64,000 bases of DNA from VXNE01 sp963668365 (GCA_963668365.1 OY764266.1:4216001-4280000), one strand, 5' to 3'; counted from the stretch's first letter, positions 44,784-53,713 are shown. Notes: generated by a model from the sequence alone, not told the origin. Numbers and translations are program-made.

Positions 44784-46024
44784 GGCTTCCTCCCTATGAG
44801 CACGAACTCCTCCGCATAAACCTGCCGCTCGCTTGCGTCACGAGTGAAGCGACCCCTCGTATCCCGGTAGGGTGTCATGGTCTTCAGAGACACTTTGCGC
44901 GGAATCACCGAGAGCCGCCGGAAGCCAGTTCGCTCCATGCTCGCCGCCAGATGCGCCGCATTGTCGACCTTGACGCCTTTGTACTGGGTGTTGCCTATCA
45001 CAATCACTGCCATACCTCCCTCCTCGAGCACTTCCCAGCATCGGCGAACAGCCGTGTCCAAGTCGACGAAATACCTCGCAATCGACGCCGCGTGGCTCGG
45101 ATCTAGCTTCGACATGGCCCGGTACGTGCTCCAAGCCGTGTCGCCCAACCTCCTGACCACCCCCGGTTGCGGCGATCGCACTCCGTGCCTGTTGCCAAGC
45201 ATGTTCCTGCGCAATGCCCGGTAGTCGTCCGCGTATCCGAGCCAGAGAGTGGATAGCTGGTGAATGTCGGCGTAGTTGTACGACGTCACATACGGCGGGC
45301 TCGTCACGATCAGGTCCGCTGTCGCACTACTTCGCGTCCGCCCGAGGAAGTTGCGTGCGCGAATCTGCGTCTTCGCCACCGGGCGTGGGAACTTGTTCTC
45401 GGCATTCGCACGCCGCATGAAAGCGATTTGGTCCTCGAACGCCCCCATGACCGCGCGGGGCTTTTTATCCGGATCCTTCTGGGCTTTGATCGATTTCGTC
45501 AGCCACAACGAGGTCGCCTTGAGGATCGCTGAGAACCCGCACTGGAAGAACTTGCGGTGCGGGCTGTAGGGACGCGTGCATTGTCGGATCGCCCGGTCCA
45601 GTTTGATGAGATCATTGACCTGCTCTTCGTCGAACCAGTACCGGATCCGCTCGCCGATTCGCGCTTGGTCCTCCAGCGTAACATCCGTCTGGTTCGTCCC
45701 CTTCCAAATCGCCTCCGCCGACCTCTCTAGATCTTTATCACGATAGCGGTGCGTCTTGACTTGAGCGATCAACGCTGCCAGCGGATTAATGTCGCAACCC
45801 CAGAAATCCTTGCCGTTTCGTTTCGCCTCGACCGCTGTCGTGCCGCAGCCGCAGAATACGTCGGCTACGTTGCGAACGACCACGCCATTTGCCTCGGCGT
45901 ATTCGAGCGCCCTAGTAGTAATAAACCCGGGGAATCTGGCCGGATAGGGATGAATCCTATGGATCAGATCCTCTCTCGTGTGACCGAAATCCCAGGACGA
46001 CACCGCAATCCCTGCGCCTTCCAT
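44780..46024 (-). CDS. DNA methyltransferase (TSPPY class)
   Basis: A ~414-residue DNA methyltransferase of the D/N-PPY group. The SAM-binding motif is DVFCGCGTTAVEA and the catalytic motif is TSPPYVTSYNYAD. The form SPPY fits N4-cytosine or N6-adenine methylation; the base is not decided by sequence. Motif I precedes the catalytic motif. The frame is open to a GTG at 46084, but the ATG at 46024 (MEGAGIAVSSWDFGH) is taken as the start. It is the first gene of the three-gene coupled operon ending at 41389. No endonuclease gene lies next to it. Confidence 0.88.
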   Translation of the reverse strand: MEGAGIAVSSWDFGHTREDLIHRIHPYPARFPGFITTRALEYAEANGVVVRNVADVFCGCGTTAVEAKRNGKDFWGCDINPLAALIAQVKTHRYRDKDLERSAEAIWKGTNQTDVTLEDQARIGERIRYWFDEEQVNDLIKLDRAIRQCTRPYSPHRKFFQCGFSAILKATSLWLTKSIKAQKDPDKKPRAVMGAFEDQIAFMRRANAENKFPRPVAKTQIRARNFLGRTRSSATADLIVTSPPYVTSYNYADIHQLSTLWLGYADDYRALRRNMLGNRHGVRSPQPGVVRRLGDTAWSTYRAMSKLDPSHAASIARYFVDLDTAVRRCWEVLEEGGMAVIVIGNTQYKGVKVDNAAHLAASMERTGFRRLSVIPRKVSLKTMTPYRDTRGRFTRDASERQVYAEEFVLIGRKP

Positions 46025-46374
46025 GGCCTGGCTAACGCCGTAACCGCGCTCCGCCGCAAAGTCTGCGGTTTCCGCGCATGCCACACACGAACCAACACGA
46101 CATCCCGGCCTCCGTCGCCGACCCTTCTTTCAGTCAATCGCGAGCTGGGCGGGCTTGGTTCTCTGCCCCAGGCTACCGACATGCACCAGCCGAAGACTCC
46201 AACATACCTTACCATGCTACCGCCGTCGCTCCGATTGGTCAGCGCCTATCAGCACGCCGTCTGTGCTGCCGCCCGTTGACCTCGTCGCGGGTCTCGGCGT
46301 TACGTTTGCGCCCGCTTTCCCACACGGCCCTAGGGTCCTCCGAACTCGACCGAACGCAAGCCATCCTGCTCAGG

Positions 46375-47120
46375 CTAACCCGCAGGCTCTCGGGCCAAAC
46401 GCAACACCCGCTCCTTGTCTTCCTCGCTATCGAACATGCAGTCTTCCAATCCCGTCGCGCCAGCGAACTTGCACTTGTCGAGACTCTCGGCATCGCGAAA
46501 ATCCGCATTGCGGAACGCCACGTCCTCGAACGACGTCCCGGCGAGGTCTGCCAAGTGGAACGGCGAATAGTACTCTTGGGCCCACACCGGTTCTCGCTCC
46601 TGCATCTCCTCCCAGTGTCCGGTCTCCTCGGGCGGTTCCTGTGTCCACTCCATCAAGGCCCCCTTGAACGTTGCGCCTCTCAGGTTGGCCTCCACGAACC
46701 AGCAGTCACGGAACTGAGCGTGCCGTGGCAGATCGATCCCCAACCCGCCCAATGGATGGAAAGCGGAAAACACAACGTCCCCGCAGTCCACGTACGAAAA
46801 ATCGACCTCCCGCAGCACCGCCTTCTCCCGGCTCCCGAGCGATCCCCAGGTACCAACGTAGAACTTCGACCCAGCGATGCTTCGAATATCGTGACCCCGG
46901 AAAGAGAACTCGCTCGTCTCCATGCCTACGAAGTCAATCGCCGTCTGTCCCAGCCGGTTAAGGCGCCGTACCGCTCCCGCGATTCGGGGAGCCGCGCTTC
47001 CTCGGAGTCCCACTTCTTGAAGTCCTCGATCAATTCGACGTGGCTCCTGATCTCTCTCCTCCTGTCGCGGCGGACGATCACCACGCCAATCAAGACACCG
47101 AACACCAGCACGTCCATCAC
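46375..47120 (-). pseudogene. Pentapeptide-repeat membrane protein, frameshifted
   Basis: From 47120 the frame reads MDVLVFGVLIGVVIVRR (one membrane segment) and VELIEDFKKWDSEEARLPES. Near 46990 it shifts to the frame RIAGAVRRLNRLGQTAIDF, which then carries pentapeptide-type repeats (A(D/N)LxF pattern: REVDFSYVDCG, EANLRGATFKGAL, LAGTSFEDVAFRNADFRD). The two frames together would make a protein of about 245 residues. The reading frame stays open upstream to the IS630 edge at 47188. It could be cotranscribed with the methyltransferase operon (about 350 bp away). A sequencing error is possible. Confidence 0.6.
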
Positions 47121-47188
47121 CGCACCGGCCGCTTCGATGAATACACCCTGCCACGTTTCGCCCCACCCGAGGAACCGGCGGCTTGCTA

Positions 47189-48378
47189 GTGTAGTGCGTC
47201 ATAAATAGATTGAAATAATAGTTGTTCCGTGCCGATGTCGTGGTTGGGCGTATGGTGGTGTACGCGATGGCACGACCCGTCTCGGTCCTGGAGCTTACGG
47301 CGGAGGAGGAAGCGGAACTCAACCGCCGTGTTCGCGCGGCCACGGCGTCGGCGCGCGACATCCTGCGGGCACGGATCGTGTTGCTGCGCACGAGCGGGAT
47401 GAGGCAGGTGGACGTGGCGCGCGAGGTGGGCGCCTCGACGACGTCGGTCAACAAGTGGTCGCAGCGGTTCGAACGGCTGGGACTCGACGGCCTGGCGGAT
47501 CGCCCGGGTCGGGGCGTCAGGGCGGCGATCTCACCGGCGGTGGTCGAGGAGGTGGTTGTCAAGGCCGGCGCACAGGCACCCGGGATGCGTCGGCGCAGCA
47601 CGCGCACGACGGCGAACGAGGTTGGCATCTCGGCGTCGAGCGTCGGTCGCATCTGGCGCGAACACGGTCTCAAGCCCCACCTCAAGCGCACCTTCAAGCT
47701 GTCGAACGACCCGCGGTTCGAGGCCAAGTTCTGGGATGTCGTGGGGCTGTATCTGGACCCGCCGGAGAAGCCCATCGTGCTGTGCTGCGACGAGAAGACG
47801 CAAATCCAGGCACTGGAACGCTCGCAACCGGGCCTGCCGCTCGGCATCGGCCACATTCGCACCGAGACCCACGACTACGTTCGGCACGGCGCGGTGACGC
47901 TGTTCGCGGCGATGAACCACCTCGACGGCAAGCTGATCGACCGGCTCGAAGCCAAACACACGCATGTCGAGTGGTTGCGCTTCCTCAAGCAGATCGACCG
48001 GGAGACGCCGGCCGGGATGACGATCCATGTCATCGCGGACAACTACGCCACGCACAAGCACGAGAAGGTCAGGGCATGGCTCTCTCGTCGCCTGCGGTTC
48101 CGGATGCACTTCACGCCGACGTCGAGTTCCTGGCTCAATCTCGTCGAGCGGTTCTTCGCGGACCTCGCCGCCGTCATCCGCGACGGCAGCTTCGCCAGTG
48201 TTGCCGAACTGCGGCGCGAGATCGTGCGCCACCTCGCGGCACACAACGAAGACCCGCGGCCCTACAAGTGGACCGCCAAGGGCGAAGACATCCTGGCAAA
48301 GATCAAGCGCGCGAGAGACCGACTAGCAGATGTCCACGCGCCCCAGAGTTAATTCAACCTATTTGTGACACAGAACAC
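47189..48378 (+). mobile_element. IS630-family insertion sequence
   Basis: A 1190-bp element flanked by TA (47187-47188 and 48379-48380), the hallmark IS630 target. Terminal inverted repeats are imperfect over about 27 bp: AGTGTAGTGCGTCATAAATA on the left and AGTGTTCTGTGTCACAAATA on the right complement. Confidence 0.88.
47267..48352 (+). CDS. IS630-family transposase
   Basis: A 361-residue transposase. Its N-terminal helix-turn-helix (MRQVDVAREVGASTTSVNKW) is followed by the RNase H-like core: LCCDEKTQIQALERSQPG (first Asp), HVIADNYATHKHEKVRAWL (second Asp) and FTPTSSSWLNLVERFF (Glu, DDE type). The ATG at 47267 (MARPVSVLELTAEEE) is chosen as start; upstream TTG codons extend the frame into the terminal repeat. 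It appears complete. Confidence 0.95.
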   Translation: MARPVSVLELTAEEEAELNRRVRAATASARDILRARIVLLRTSGMRQVDVAREVGASTTSVNKWSQRFERLGLDGLADRPGRGVRAAISPAVVEEVVVKAGAQAPGMRRRSTRTTANEVGISASSVGRIWREHGLKPHLKRTFKLSNDPRFEAKFWDVVGLYLDPPEKPIVLCCDEKTQIQALERSQPGLPLGIGHIRTETHDYVRHGAVTLFAAMNHLDGKLIDRLEAKHTHVEWLRFLKQIDRETPAGMTIHVIADNYATHKHEKVRAWLSRRLRFRMHFTPTSSSWLNLVERFFADLAAVIRDGSFASVAELRREIVRHLAAHNEDPRPYKWTAKGEDILAKIKRARDRLADVHAPQS

Positions 48379-48396
48379 TAGCTCGAGCCACGACGG

Positions 48397-48825
48397 TCAA
48401 ATGATGCAAATGTTTCGTTCTTTTGCTTGCGGGACGACCAGCGGGGCAATCCATGCGTCGAAGGTAACGAATCGACCACCGTGCGTGACGGCAAGTGCCA
48501 GCAGATACACATCGGTGAGCTGTTTGGGACCGATCAGCCGACGCCAGTCGACAACGTCGGTTGGCAGGAGGCTTATGTCGTCAGGCCAGAATTCATGATG
48601 CGCGGTATCGGTAGCCTCGCGCAGACGTTCTGCTACCTGCGACGTGGACAGAGGGTTGGTGTAGCCCGGCTGGGCCATGATCCTCAAGCAACCGTTCTGC
48701 GTAATCGGACAGGTCGCCCATCCGGTTCGAATATTCTCCCGAAGCCACCTCCTGGCCTGATCGTGATGCAGATGCTCGGCATCCAGCAACGCGATAAGGA
48801 CGTTCACGTCCAGCAACGCGCGCAT
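48397..48825 (-). CDS. vapC: VapC-family PIN-domain toxin
   Basis: A 142-residue PIN RNase. Conserved acids are visible in RALLDVNVLIALLDAEH, in the Glu region VAERLREATD, and near the C-terminus in LTDVYLLALAV with FVTFDAWI. PIN toxins cut RNA, often initiator tRNA or rRNA. It overlaps the antitoxin gene by one base, antitoxin first. It is 16 bp from the IS630 end, so the element landed just past its stop codon. Confidence 0.93.
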   Translation of the reverse strand: MRALLDVNVLIALLDAEHLHHDQARRWLRENIRTGWATCPITQNGCLRIMAQPGYTNPLSTSQVAERLREATDTAHHEFWPDDISLLPTDVVDWRRLIGPKQLTDVYLLALAVTHGGRFVTFDAWIAPLVVPQAKERNICII

Positions 48826-49076
48826 CAGTCACCGACTTCTTCCCGGAGGCGATCAATCAAAGCGTTTGTGACGATACCCCCGCGTTTCGGAAATGGACGA
48901 AAACCGCACTCCGCTTCGGTTTCGCTCGCTTGGTTCAAGTCGTCGTCCTGCTTCTCTCCGGCCAATGATCGCCGCAACAGGCTTGAGACCACGGCCCCCG
49001 CAGATGTCGACTCGCGTCGGGCAACCTCTTTCACCGCTATGAGCAGGTCGTCGTCAATGTTCAGGGTAGTCCGCAC
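48825..49076 (-). CDS. vapB: Ribbon-helix-helix antitoxin of the VapC pair
   Basis: An 83-residue protein. The N-terminus RTTLNIDDDLLIAVKEVAR, with ESTSAGAVVSSLLRRSL, is a ribbon-helix-helix DNA-binding domain, and the C-terminal acidic half (FRPFPKRGGIVTNALIDRLR) would wrap the toxin. It precedes vapC with a 1-nt overlap. Both genes look intact. Confidence 0.9.
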   Translation of the reverse strand: MRTTLNIDDDLLIAVKEVARRESTSAGAVVSSLLRRSLAGEKQDDDLNQASETEAECGFRPFPKRGGIVTNALIDRLREEVGD

Positions 49077-49230
49077 AACGGTGATCCAACGGAGATTTGA
49101 TGAAGCGATGCTACTACATCACACATCACATACGACAGAACGCTGAATGGATGTACCGGGCCTTCGCCCACCGGGTATGCCGCAAGCGTTCCTGTCATCG
49201 ACTGAGAACGCCTGTTCCATGTGAGGAGCG

Positions 49231-50118
49231 CTAGTCCAGCCTCCTGATCTCGTTCGGCTCCCCCGTGGAGCCTTTCGTGACGCCGGAGACCCTGGCGTTC
49301 CTGCTTGAGACGCGCGGGAACTTCCGCGACAGCTCCGGCCCCGCGGCGGTGAGACCGCCATCGACCAGAATCGTCTCTCCCGTCACGAATTCGGAATCGT
49401 CACTCGCAAGGAAGAGCGCGGCGCCGGCCACATGGTCGCCCGTACCGTACGCCGGCCAGGGCTGGGACTTGGCGAAAGCCGCCCTCGTCCGTTCAAGTTC
49501 ATCGCCCTCAGATCCGGGCCGGGCTCCCGCCGAAAGCGGCGTGGCGATAAATCCCGGGCAGATCGCGTTCACCCTGATCAGATCGGGCGCCAGTTCGACC
49601 GCCGCCGATTTCGAAAGGCTGATCACCGCCGCCTTCGCCGCCGAGTAGACCAGCGGGCCACCATCGCCGCTCAATCCCGCGACGGATGCGGTGTTGATGA
49701 TGGATCCACCCCCGCCGGCGCGCTTCATGATTCTCGCCGCGTGCTTGATGCCGAGGAATACGCCCTTGGCAAGCACATCGAACGTATAGTCCCAATCGCT
49801 CACGGTGGTCTCGGTCAGAGGACCGACTGCGCCGCCGACACCGGCATTGTTGAACACGATATCCAGTCCGCCGTATGCATCCAGCGCGCGCTGCAGCATG
49901 GCTTCGACATCGGGCTCGATGGCCACGTCCGTTCGAATGAATGAAGCAAGCCCGCGGTATCCCGCCCCGTCAGCGGTAGCGAGTGCAGCGTTCCCTGTCT
50001 CGGCGTTGTAGTCGGCGATCACCACCCTCGCGCCTTCCTCGAGAAAGCGCATGGCGGTCGCAAGGCCCATCCCGCTCGCGCCGCCGGTAATCACCGCCAC
50101 CTTGTTTTCAAGTCGCAT
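49231..50118 (-). CDS. Short-chain dehydrogenase with extended C-terminus
   Basis: A 295-residue SDR with TGGASGMG at about residues 11-18, NNAGVGG at about 92, the serine in NTASVAG and YSAAK (YxxxK). The end of the catalytic domain has GETILVDGGLTAAG. About 35 more residues (ELSRKFPRVSSRNARVSGV) follow and have no counterpart in the family, perhaps read-through after a changed stop. Substrate unknown. The gene sits just left of the remains of hicA. Confidence 0.9.
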   Translation of the reverse strand: MRLENKVAVITGGASGMGLATAMRFLEEGARVVIADYNAETGNAALATADGAGYRGLASFIRTDVAIEPDVEAMLQRALDAYGGLDIVFNNAGVGGAVGPLTETTVSDWDYTFDVLAKGVFLGIKHAARIMKRAGGGGSIINTASVAGLSGDGGPLVYSAAKAAVISLSKSAAVELAPDLIRVNAICPGFIATPLSAGARPGSEGDELERTRAAFAKSQPWPAYGTGDHVAGAALFLASDDSEFVTGETILVDGGLTAAGPELSRKFPRVSSRNARVSGVTKGSTGEPNEIRRLD

Positions 50119-50434
50119 CGTTTGCAGGGTTGGGTCAGTTTGAAATTTCAGACATTCGCATGGTTAGGTCCTGGCGGCTCAACGTGCTGGTCTTGCCCAT
50201 GTCGGGATCGCCTTCGACGCGAATCTTCTTGACCCCTTGCGCTCGGAACGGCTGTAGCAGGTATCAAGCCGCGTGTTGCAACCGGTAGGACCGAATAGCT
50301 TGATGGGCTTTAAGCCCCATCGCACCCGATCATGCCCTATACGGCTTACAGATAGGCGTTACGGCCATTCGAATCCGCGCCCTCAAATCGTCCATCAGGT
50401 CGTTAGCGGTCATGCCGCTGCTTTGGCGGGATGG
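50119..50434. other. Gap between SDR and the hicA 3' half
   Basis: 316 bp. I see no complete gene. Short open frames exist on both strands but match nothing I recognise. A rearranged remnant is possible, since the adjoining hicA half is itself displaced by an IS. Confidence 0.35.
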
Positions 50435-50585
50435 CTAGAATCGTTTGTCGAGCCCAGCTTGTTTCATGATGTTATTGGCGGTGTGTCGGCTCTTTATCGT
50501 ACTTGGAACGGTGATCGTCCCGTTGGGGCGATCAGAATGCTTCCACTGTTCGTGGCTGCTCCGGCCTTGGCGATCCTTGGACTAG

Positions 50586-53022
50586 CCCTACCGAGTAGTC
50601 ATAAAAAGGGCTGGACAATGGGCCTGTCGTCCTGTACACCTGCGCCACCATGGCCCAGTCCCAGATCAGCCGCACGCTGCGCGACGAGGCGGCACGTTTG
50701 CGGATCGTCGCTATTCTGTCGCAGGAGCGGTTCGACAGCCGGCGGGCCTTTGCCCGCAGGATCTGCGGGGAGTTCTCCTTCGTCGACACGCGCGGCCGTC
50801 TGCAGCTTGCGGGCTGCATGAAGGCGCTGGCGACGCTGGCTCGGGCGTCGCCGGAGATTGTCCTGCCGGCACCACGGGCAGCGGTGGCGAACAGGCCGCG
50901 CCAGCTTGAGGCCGCGGTTGACGAGCCGGTCGATGTTCCACGACACCCGGCCCGGATCCGGGATCTCGATATCCGGATGGTGACGCAGCGCTGTGAGCGT
51001 GAAGTGTGGAACACGCTGATGGCGCACGAACATCCCCATGGCATGACGACCTTTGCCGGTTGTCAGGTGCGCCACCTCGTGGGCTCGGCCCATGGCTGGC
51101 TGGGTTGCGTCGGGTTCTCTGCCGCGGCCCTGCGGGTGTCGGCGCGTGATCACTGGATGGCGTGGAGCGATGCAGTGCGCCGTGACCACCTGCACCGGGC
51201 TGTTTGCCTGAGCCGCTTCCTGATCCGTCCTTCGGTTTTCTGTGCGCACCTGGCGAGCCATGCGCTGGGGCGGGTGCTGCGGCGTCTGCCGCGGGACTTC
51301 GAGGCCCGCTACGGCTATCGTCCCTGGCTGGTGGAGAGCTTTGCCGATGCCGGTGTGGCGGGCACCTGTCTGAGAGCGGCCAACTTCCTCATGGTCGGCC
51401 GCACCGCGGGGCGGGGCCGTCAGGATGCGAGGAAGCAGCGTGGGCAGACGGTCAAGACGGTGTTCATGCACGCCTTGGCAGCGGACTGGCGTCGCCGGCT
51501 CGGGGTCGAGTGGGTTGATCATGCCCCGGTGCTGGAGCCGGGAGCGGGCCTGAACGCGGCCGCGTGGGCCGCCAACGAGTTTGGAGGAGCGCCGTTGGGT
51601 GACAAGCGACTGTCGGCACGTCTGGTGAAGAGCGCGGGTCTTCTGGCGTCCTACCCGGGAGGGAAGATCAACGCCAGCAGCGCCAGTGGCGGCAAGGAGA
51701 TCACCGGGTTCTACCGTCTGATCGAGGCGCCCGCGGAGTCGGACGTCACGGTTCCGGCGATTCTTGCGCCGCACCGGGAGCGCAGCGTGCAGCGGATCCG
51801 TGGTCAGACCACGGTGCTGGCGCTGCGGGACGGCACCGATCTGAGCTTCTCGACGCGCCCCGGCTGCGACGGCCTGGAGGTCATCGGCAAGAACCAGACC
51901 GGCGCGAAGAGCCTGGGGTTGTCGCTGCATGCGACCCTGGCCGTGGCCGGGACCGGTCTGCCGCTTGGGGTGCTGGACCTGAACTTCGATCAGGAGGTGT
52001 CCCGGGAGGGGACACGGCGTCAGACACGGCGCTGGCTTGACGGGTTCGGCGATGTGGCGCGGGCGGCACGGGAGGTCACGGGCAAGACCAGGATCATCTA
52101 TGTCTGCGACCGGGAGGCGGACCGCTTCGAGCTGTTCGATCAGCAGCGCCGCCATCCACGGGTGGAGTTGCTGGTCCGTGCCACGCACGACCGGGTTCTG
52201 GGACCATCGAAGCTCTTTGCCGTCATGCGCGGTGGCGAGCCCGATGGCCTGATCGATGTCGAGATCGACGGACTCACGGCACGGCCCAAGTCCTCCAGGA
52301 AGAAGGCGCGTCCGGCACGCCGCAAGCGCCTGGCCACCTGTGACCTGCGGTTCCGCCGCGTCACCCTGCCGGCGACACAGACCATGAAAGGGCGCGCACC
52401 GATGACGGTCTGGGCGGTCCACATCGTGGAACGCCACCCACCCGAAGACGAGGACCCCGTCCAGTGGTTCCTGCTGACCACGTGTCAGGTCGAGACACCG
52501 TCACAGGCCGCCGACATCGTCGGCTTCTACCTCCAGAGATGGCGCATCGAGGACTTCTTCCGGGTGCTCAAATCAGGCTGCGGGGTGGAGCACCTGCTGT
52601 TCCGCACGGCAGACAGATTGCGGCGGGCCATCGCCATCAATGCCGTCATCGCCTGGCGCATCATGGTCATGACGCTGCTCGGACGCCAGGTGCCCGACTG
52701 CGAACCGCAACTGATGTTCACCGACCACGAACTCGCCTTCCTGCGCGACTATGCCCACCAGCACGGCCTGTCGGCACCGGAAGGACTCGGCGATGCCGTA
52801 CGCCTGGTGGCCCACCTCGGCGGCTATCGCAACCGCAAGCACGATCCCGACCCCGGTCATCAGGTCATGTGGCATGGGCAGACCCGTCTCACCAGTGCCT
52901 CGCTGGGCCACCGAATCGGGCTCCAGACCGGCTTCGAAACCGGGTTCAAGGAAGGCCGCAAACACGCCCTGAGGCAGAAAACCTAACCCGTTGCCACGTC
53001 AATATGTGACTACTCGGTAGTC
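50586..53022 (+). mobile_element. IS with DruA-like/DDE fusion transposase
   Basis: A 2437-bp element. Inverted repeats CTACCGAGTAGTCA lie at 50588-50601 and, complemented, 53007-53020. Both sides carry CTAG (50582-50585 and 53023-53026) as a candidate 4-bp target duplication; on the toxin side GGCTAG is shared. The single gene starts 62 bp inside the left end. It sits within the hicA toxin gene. Confidence 0.8.
50650..52986 (+). CDS. DUF4338 (DruA-like)-IS4-type transposase fusion
   Basis: A 778-residue protein with two parts. Residues about 1-290 resemble DUF4338/DruA of Druantia defence systems: MAHEHPHGMTTFAGCQVRHL, AALRVSARDHWMAWSDAVR, LSRFLIRPSVFCAHLASHAL and YGYRPWLVESFADAGVAGT. Residues about 310-778 are an IS4/Tn5-like DDE transposase (WAANEFGGAPLGDKRLSARL, YVCDREADRFELFD, FYLQRWRIEDFFRVLKSGCG). 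The catalytic Glu is in the YxxRWxIExFF motif. DruA-like domains are known in transposon-borne proteins; their role there is unproven. Confidence 0.9.
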   Translation: MAQSQISRTLRDEAARLRIVAILSQERFDSRRAFARRICGEFSFVDTRGRLQLAGCMKALATLARASPEIVLPAPRAAVANRPRQLEAAVDEPVDVPRHPARIRDLDIRMVTQRCEREVWNTLMAHEHPHGMTTFAGCQVRHLVGSAHGWLGCVGFSAAALRVSARDHWMAWSDAVRRDHLHRAVCLSRFLIRPSVFCAHLASHALGRVLRRLPRDFEARYGYRPWLVESFADAGVAGTCLRAANFLMVGRTAGRGRQDARKQRGQTVKTVFMHALAADWRRRLGVEWVDHAPVLEPGAGLNAAAWAANEFGGAPLGDKRLSARLVKSAGLLASYPGGKINASSASGGKEITGFYRLIEAPAESDVTVPAILAPHRERSVQRIRGQTTVLALRDGTDLSFSTRPGCDGLEVIGKNQTGAKSLGLSLHATLAVAGTGLPLGVLDLNFDQEVSREGTRRQTRRWLDGFGDVARAAREVTGKTRIIYVCDREADRFELFDQQRRHPRVELLVRATHDRVLGPSKLFAVMRGGEPDGLIDVEIDGLTARPKSSRKKARPARRKRLATCDLRFRRVTLPATQTMKGRAPMTVWAVHIVERHPPEDEDPVQWFLLTTCQVETPSQAADIVGFYLQRWRIEDFFRVLKSGCGVEHLLFRTADRLRRAIAINAVIAWRIMVMTLLGRQVPDCEPQLMFTDHELAFLRDYAHQHGLSAPEGLGDAVRLVAHLGGYRNRKHDPDPGHQVMWHGQTRLTSASLGHRIGLQTGFETGFKEGRKHALRQKT

Positions 53023-53088
53023 CTAGCCCGCTCCCCTGAGGAGGCTTTTGACCTCCCGTTCGAAGGTTGCCATGCCGACGCTCTATGT

Positions 53089-53409
53089 CTAATACGCGTA
53101 GGCTTGATCCATTTCCTCCTCGAACACAAAGCGAGGTCGTGAAACCGCCGCTGACTTTCGGGTGCGCCCGGCGGATTTTGCGGTCGCGGGTTTCTCCAAA
53201 GAATGGACACGTACCGTCACGCTCACCACCGCATCTCGCGGAACCCCAAGATTCCGTTCAATCAGTTGAGGCGCAACCTCCATGGCCGCATCAAATAGGT
53301 TCCCGAGCGTGTCGGCCTCCAGGGTCAAGCCTGGAATGTCGTCGCTTGTACCCACAAACACGCGGCTTTCCTCGCAACGAATCACATCGATGCTGTACTT
53401 GTAGTCCAT
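53089..53409 (-). CDS. hicB: HicB-like antitoxin (DUF1902), orphaned
   Basis: A 106-residue protein. The N-terminal part (YKYSIDVIRCEESRVFVGTS, DDIPGLTLEADTLGNLFDA) is a DUF1902/HicB-type partial RNase H fold. The C-terminus (SAGRTRKSAAVSRPRFVF) is basic and lacks a ribbon-helix-helix. Its stop is 15 nt before the hicA start, so the operon order is hicB-hicA. Because hicA is interrupted, this antitoxin is now without a functional partner. Confidence 0.85.
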   Translation of the reverse strand: MDYKYSIDVIRCEESRVFVGTSDDIPGLTLEADTLGNLFDAAMEVAPQLIERNLGVPRDAVVSVTVRVHSLEKPATAKSAGRTRKSAAVSRPRFVFEEEMDQAYAY

Positions 53410-53713
53410 ATGATTCCGGCTTCGCCTAGCGGGGCGTGGACATCAGGCCCGCCATTGTCGAGTCACCGCACGCATGTGTCAACGCACCCTTGGCGAACTT
53501 CAAACTGATCCCTACCACGGCGGAATGACCGGGATGCCGCAGTCCCGCAGGGCCATTCAGCGCAGGGGATTCGCGGCGATTCCATTATCGGTCAAGCCCG
53601 ATACGCGTTTCGCAACAATATTGAGTTGTGTTTCCGACGGGCTCACGAGGTCCGTTCGAACGGACTGCGTGTTGGTAATATCTCGCGACAACAAAAACCA
53701 GTAAGCGACGGCG
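53410..53713. other. Gap between hicB and the dioxygenase gene
   Basis: 304 bp between the divergent hicB and PhyH-like gene. No gene recognised. It must contain promoters for both directions; a good -35/-10 pair was not seen with certainty. Confidence 0.35.

Larger units (their letters stand above)
50435..53073 (-). pseudogene. hicA: hicA toxin gene split by a DruA-type IS
   Basis: The start half is 53073-53023 (MATFEREVKSLLRGAG), 15 nt after hicB on the same strand. It is cut by the insertion. The rest is on the far side at 50585-50435: SKDRQGRSSHEQWKHSD, then TVPSTIKSRHTANNIMKQAG and LDKRF with a TAG stop. Together these match HicA (GxGSHxxW, then TVP and the last helix). At the join the codon is TAG where many HicA proteins have Trp, so the gene may have been damaged at or before insertion. 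HicA is an mRNA interferase; here it is inactive while hicB is intact. Confidence 0.8.

Noticed and set aside
46375..47862. A single 495-residue gene on the minus strand
   Set aside because: Its first ~220 codons run antisense through the IS630 transposase and its terminal repeat; only the part below about 46990 is coding.
50599..52437. 612-codon antisense frame in the DruA-type IS
   Set aside because: It is opposite the transposase gene, rich in Arg/Pro/Gln and without domain signals.
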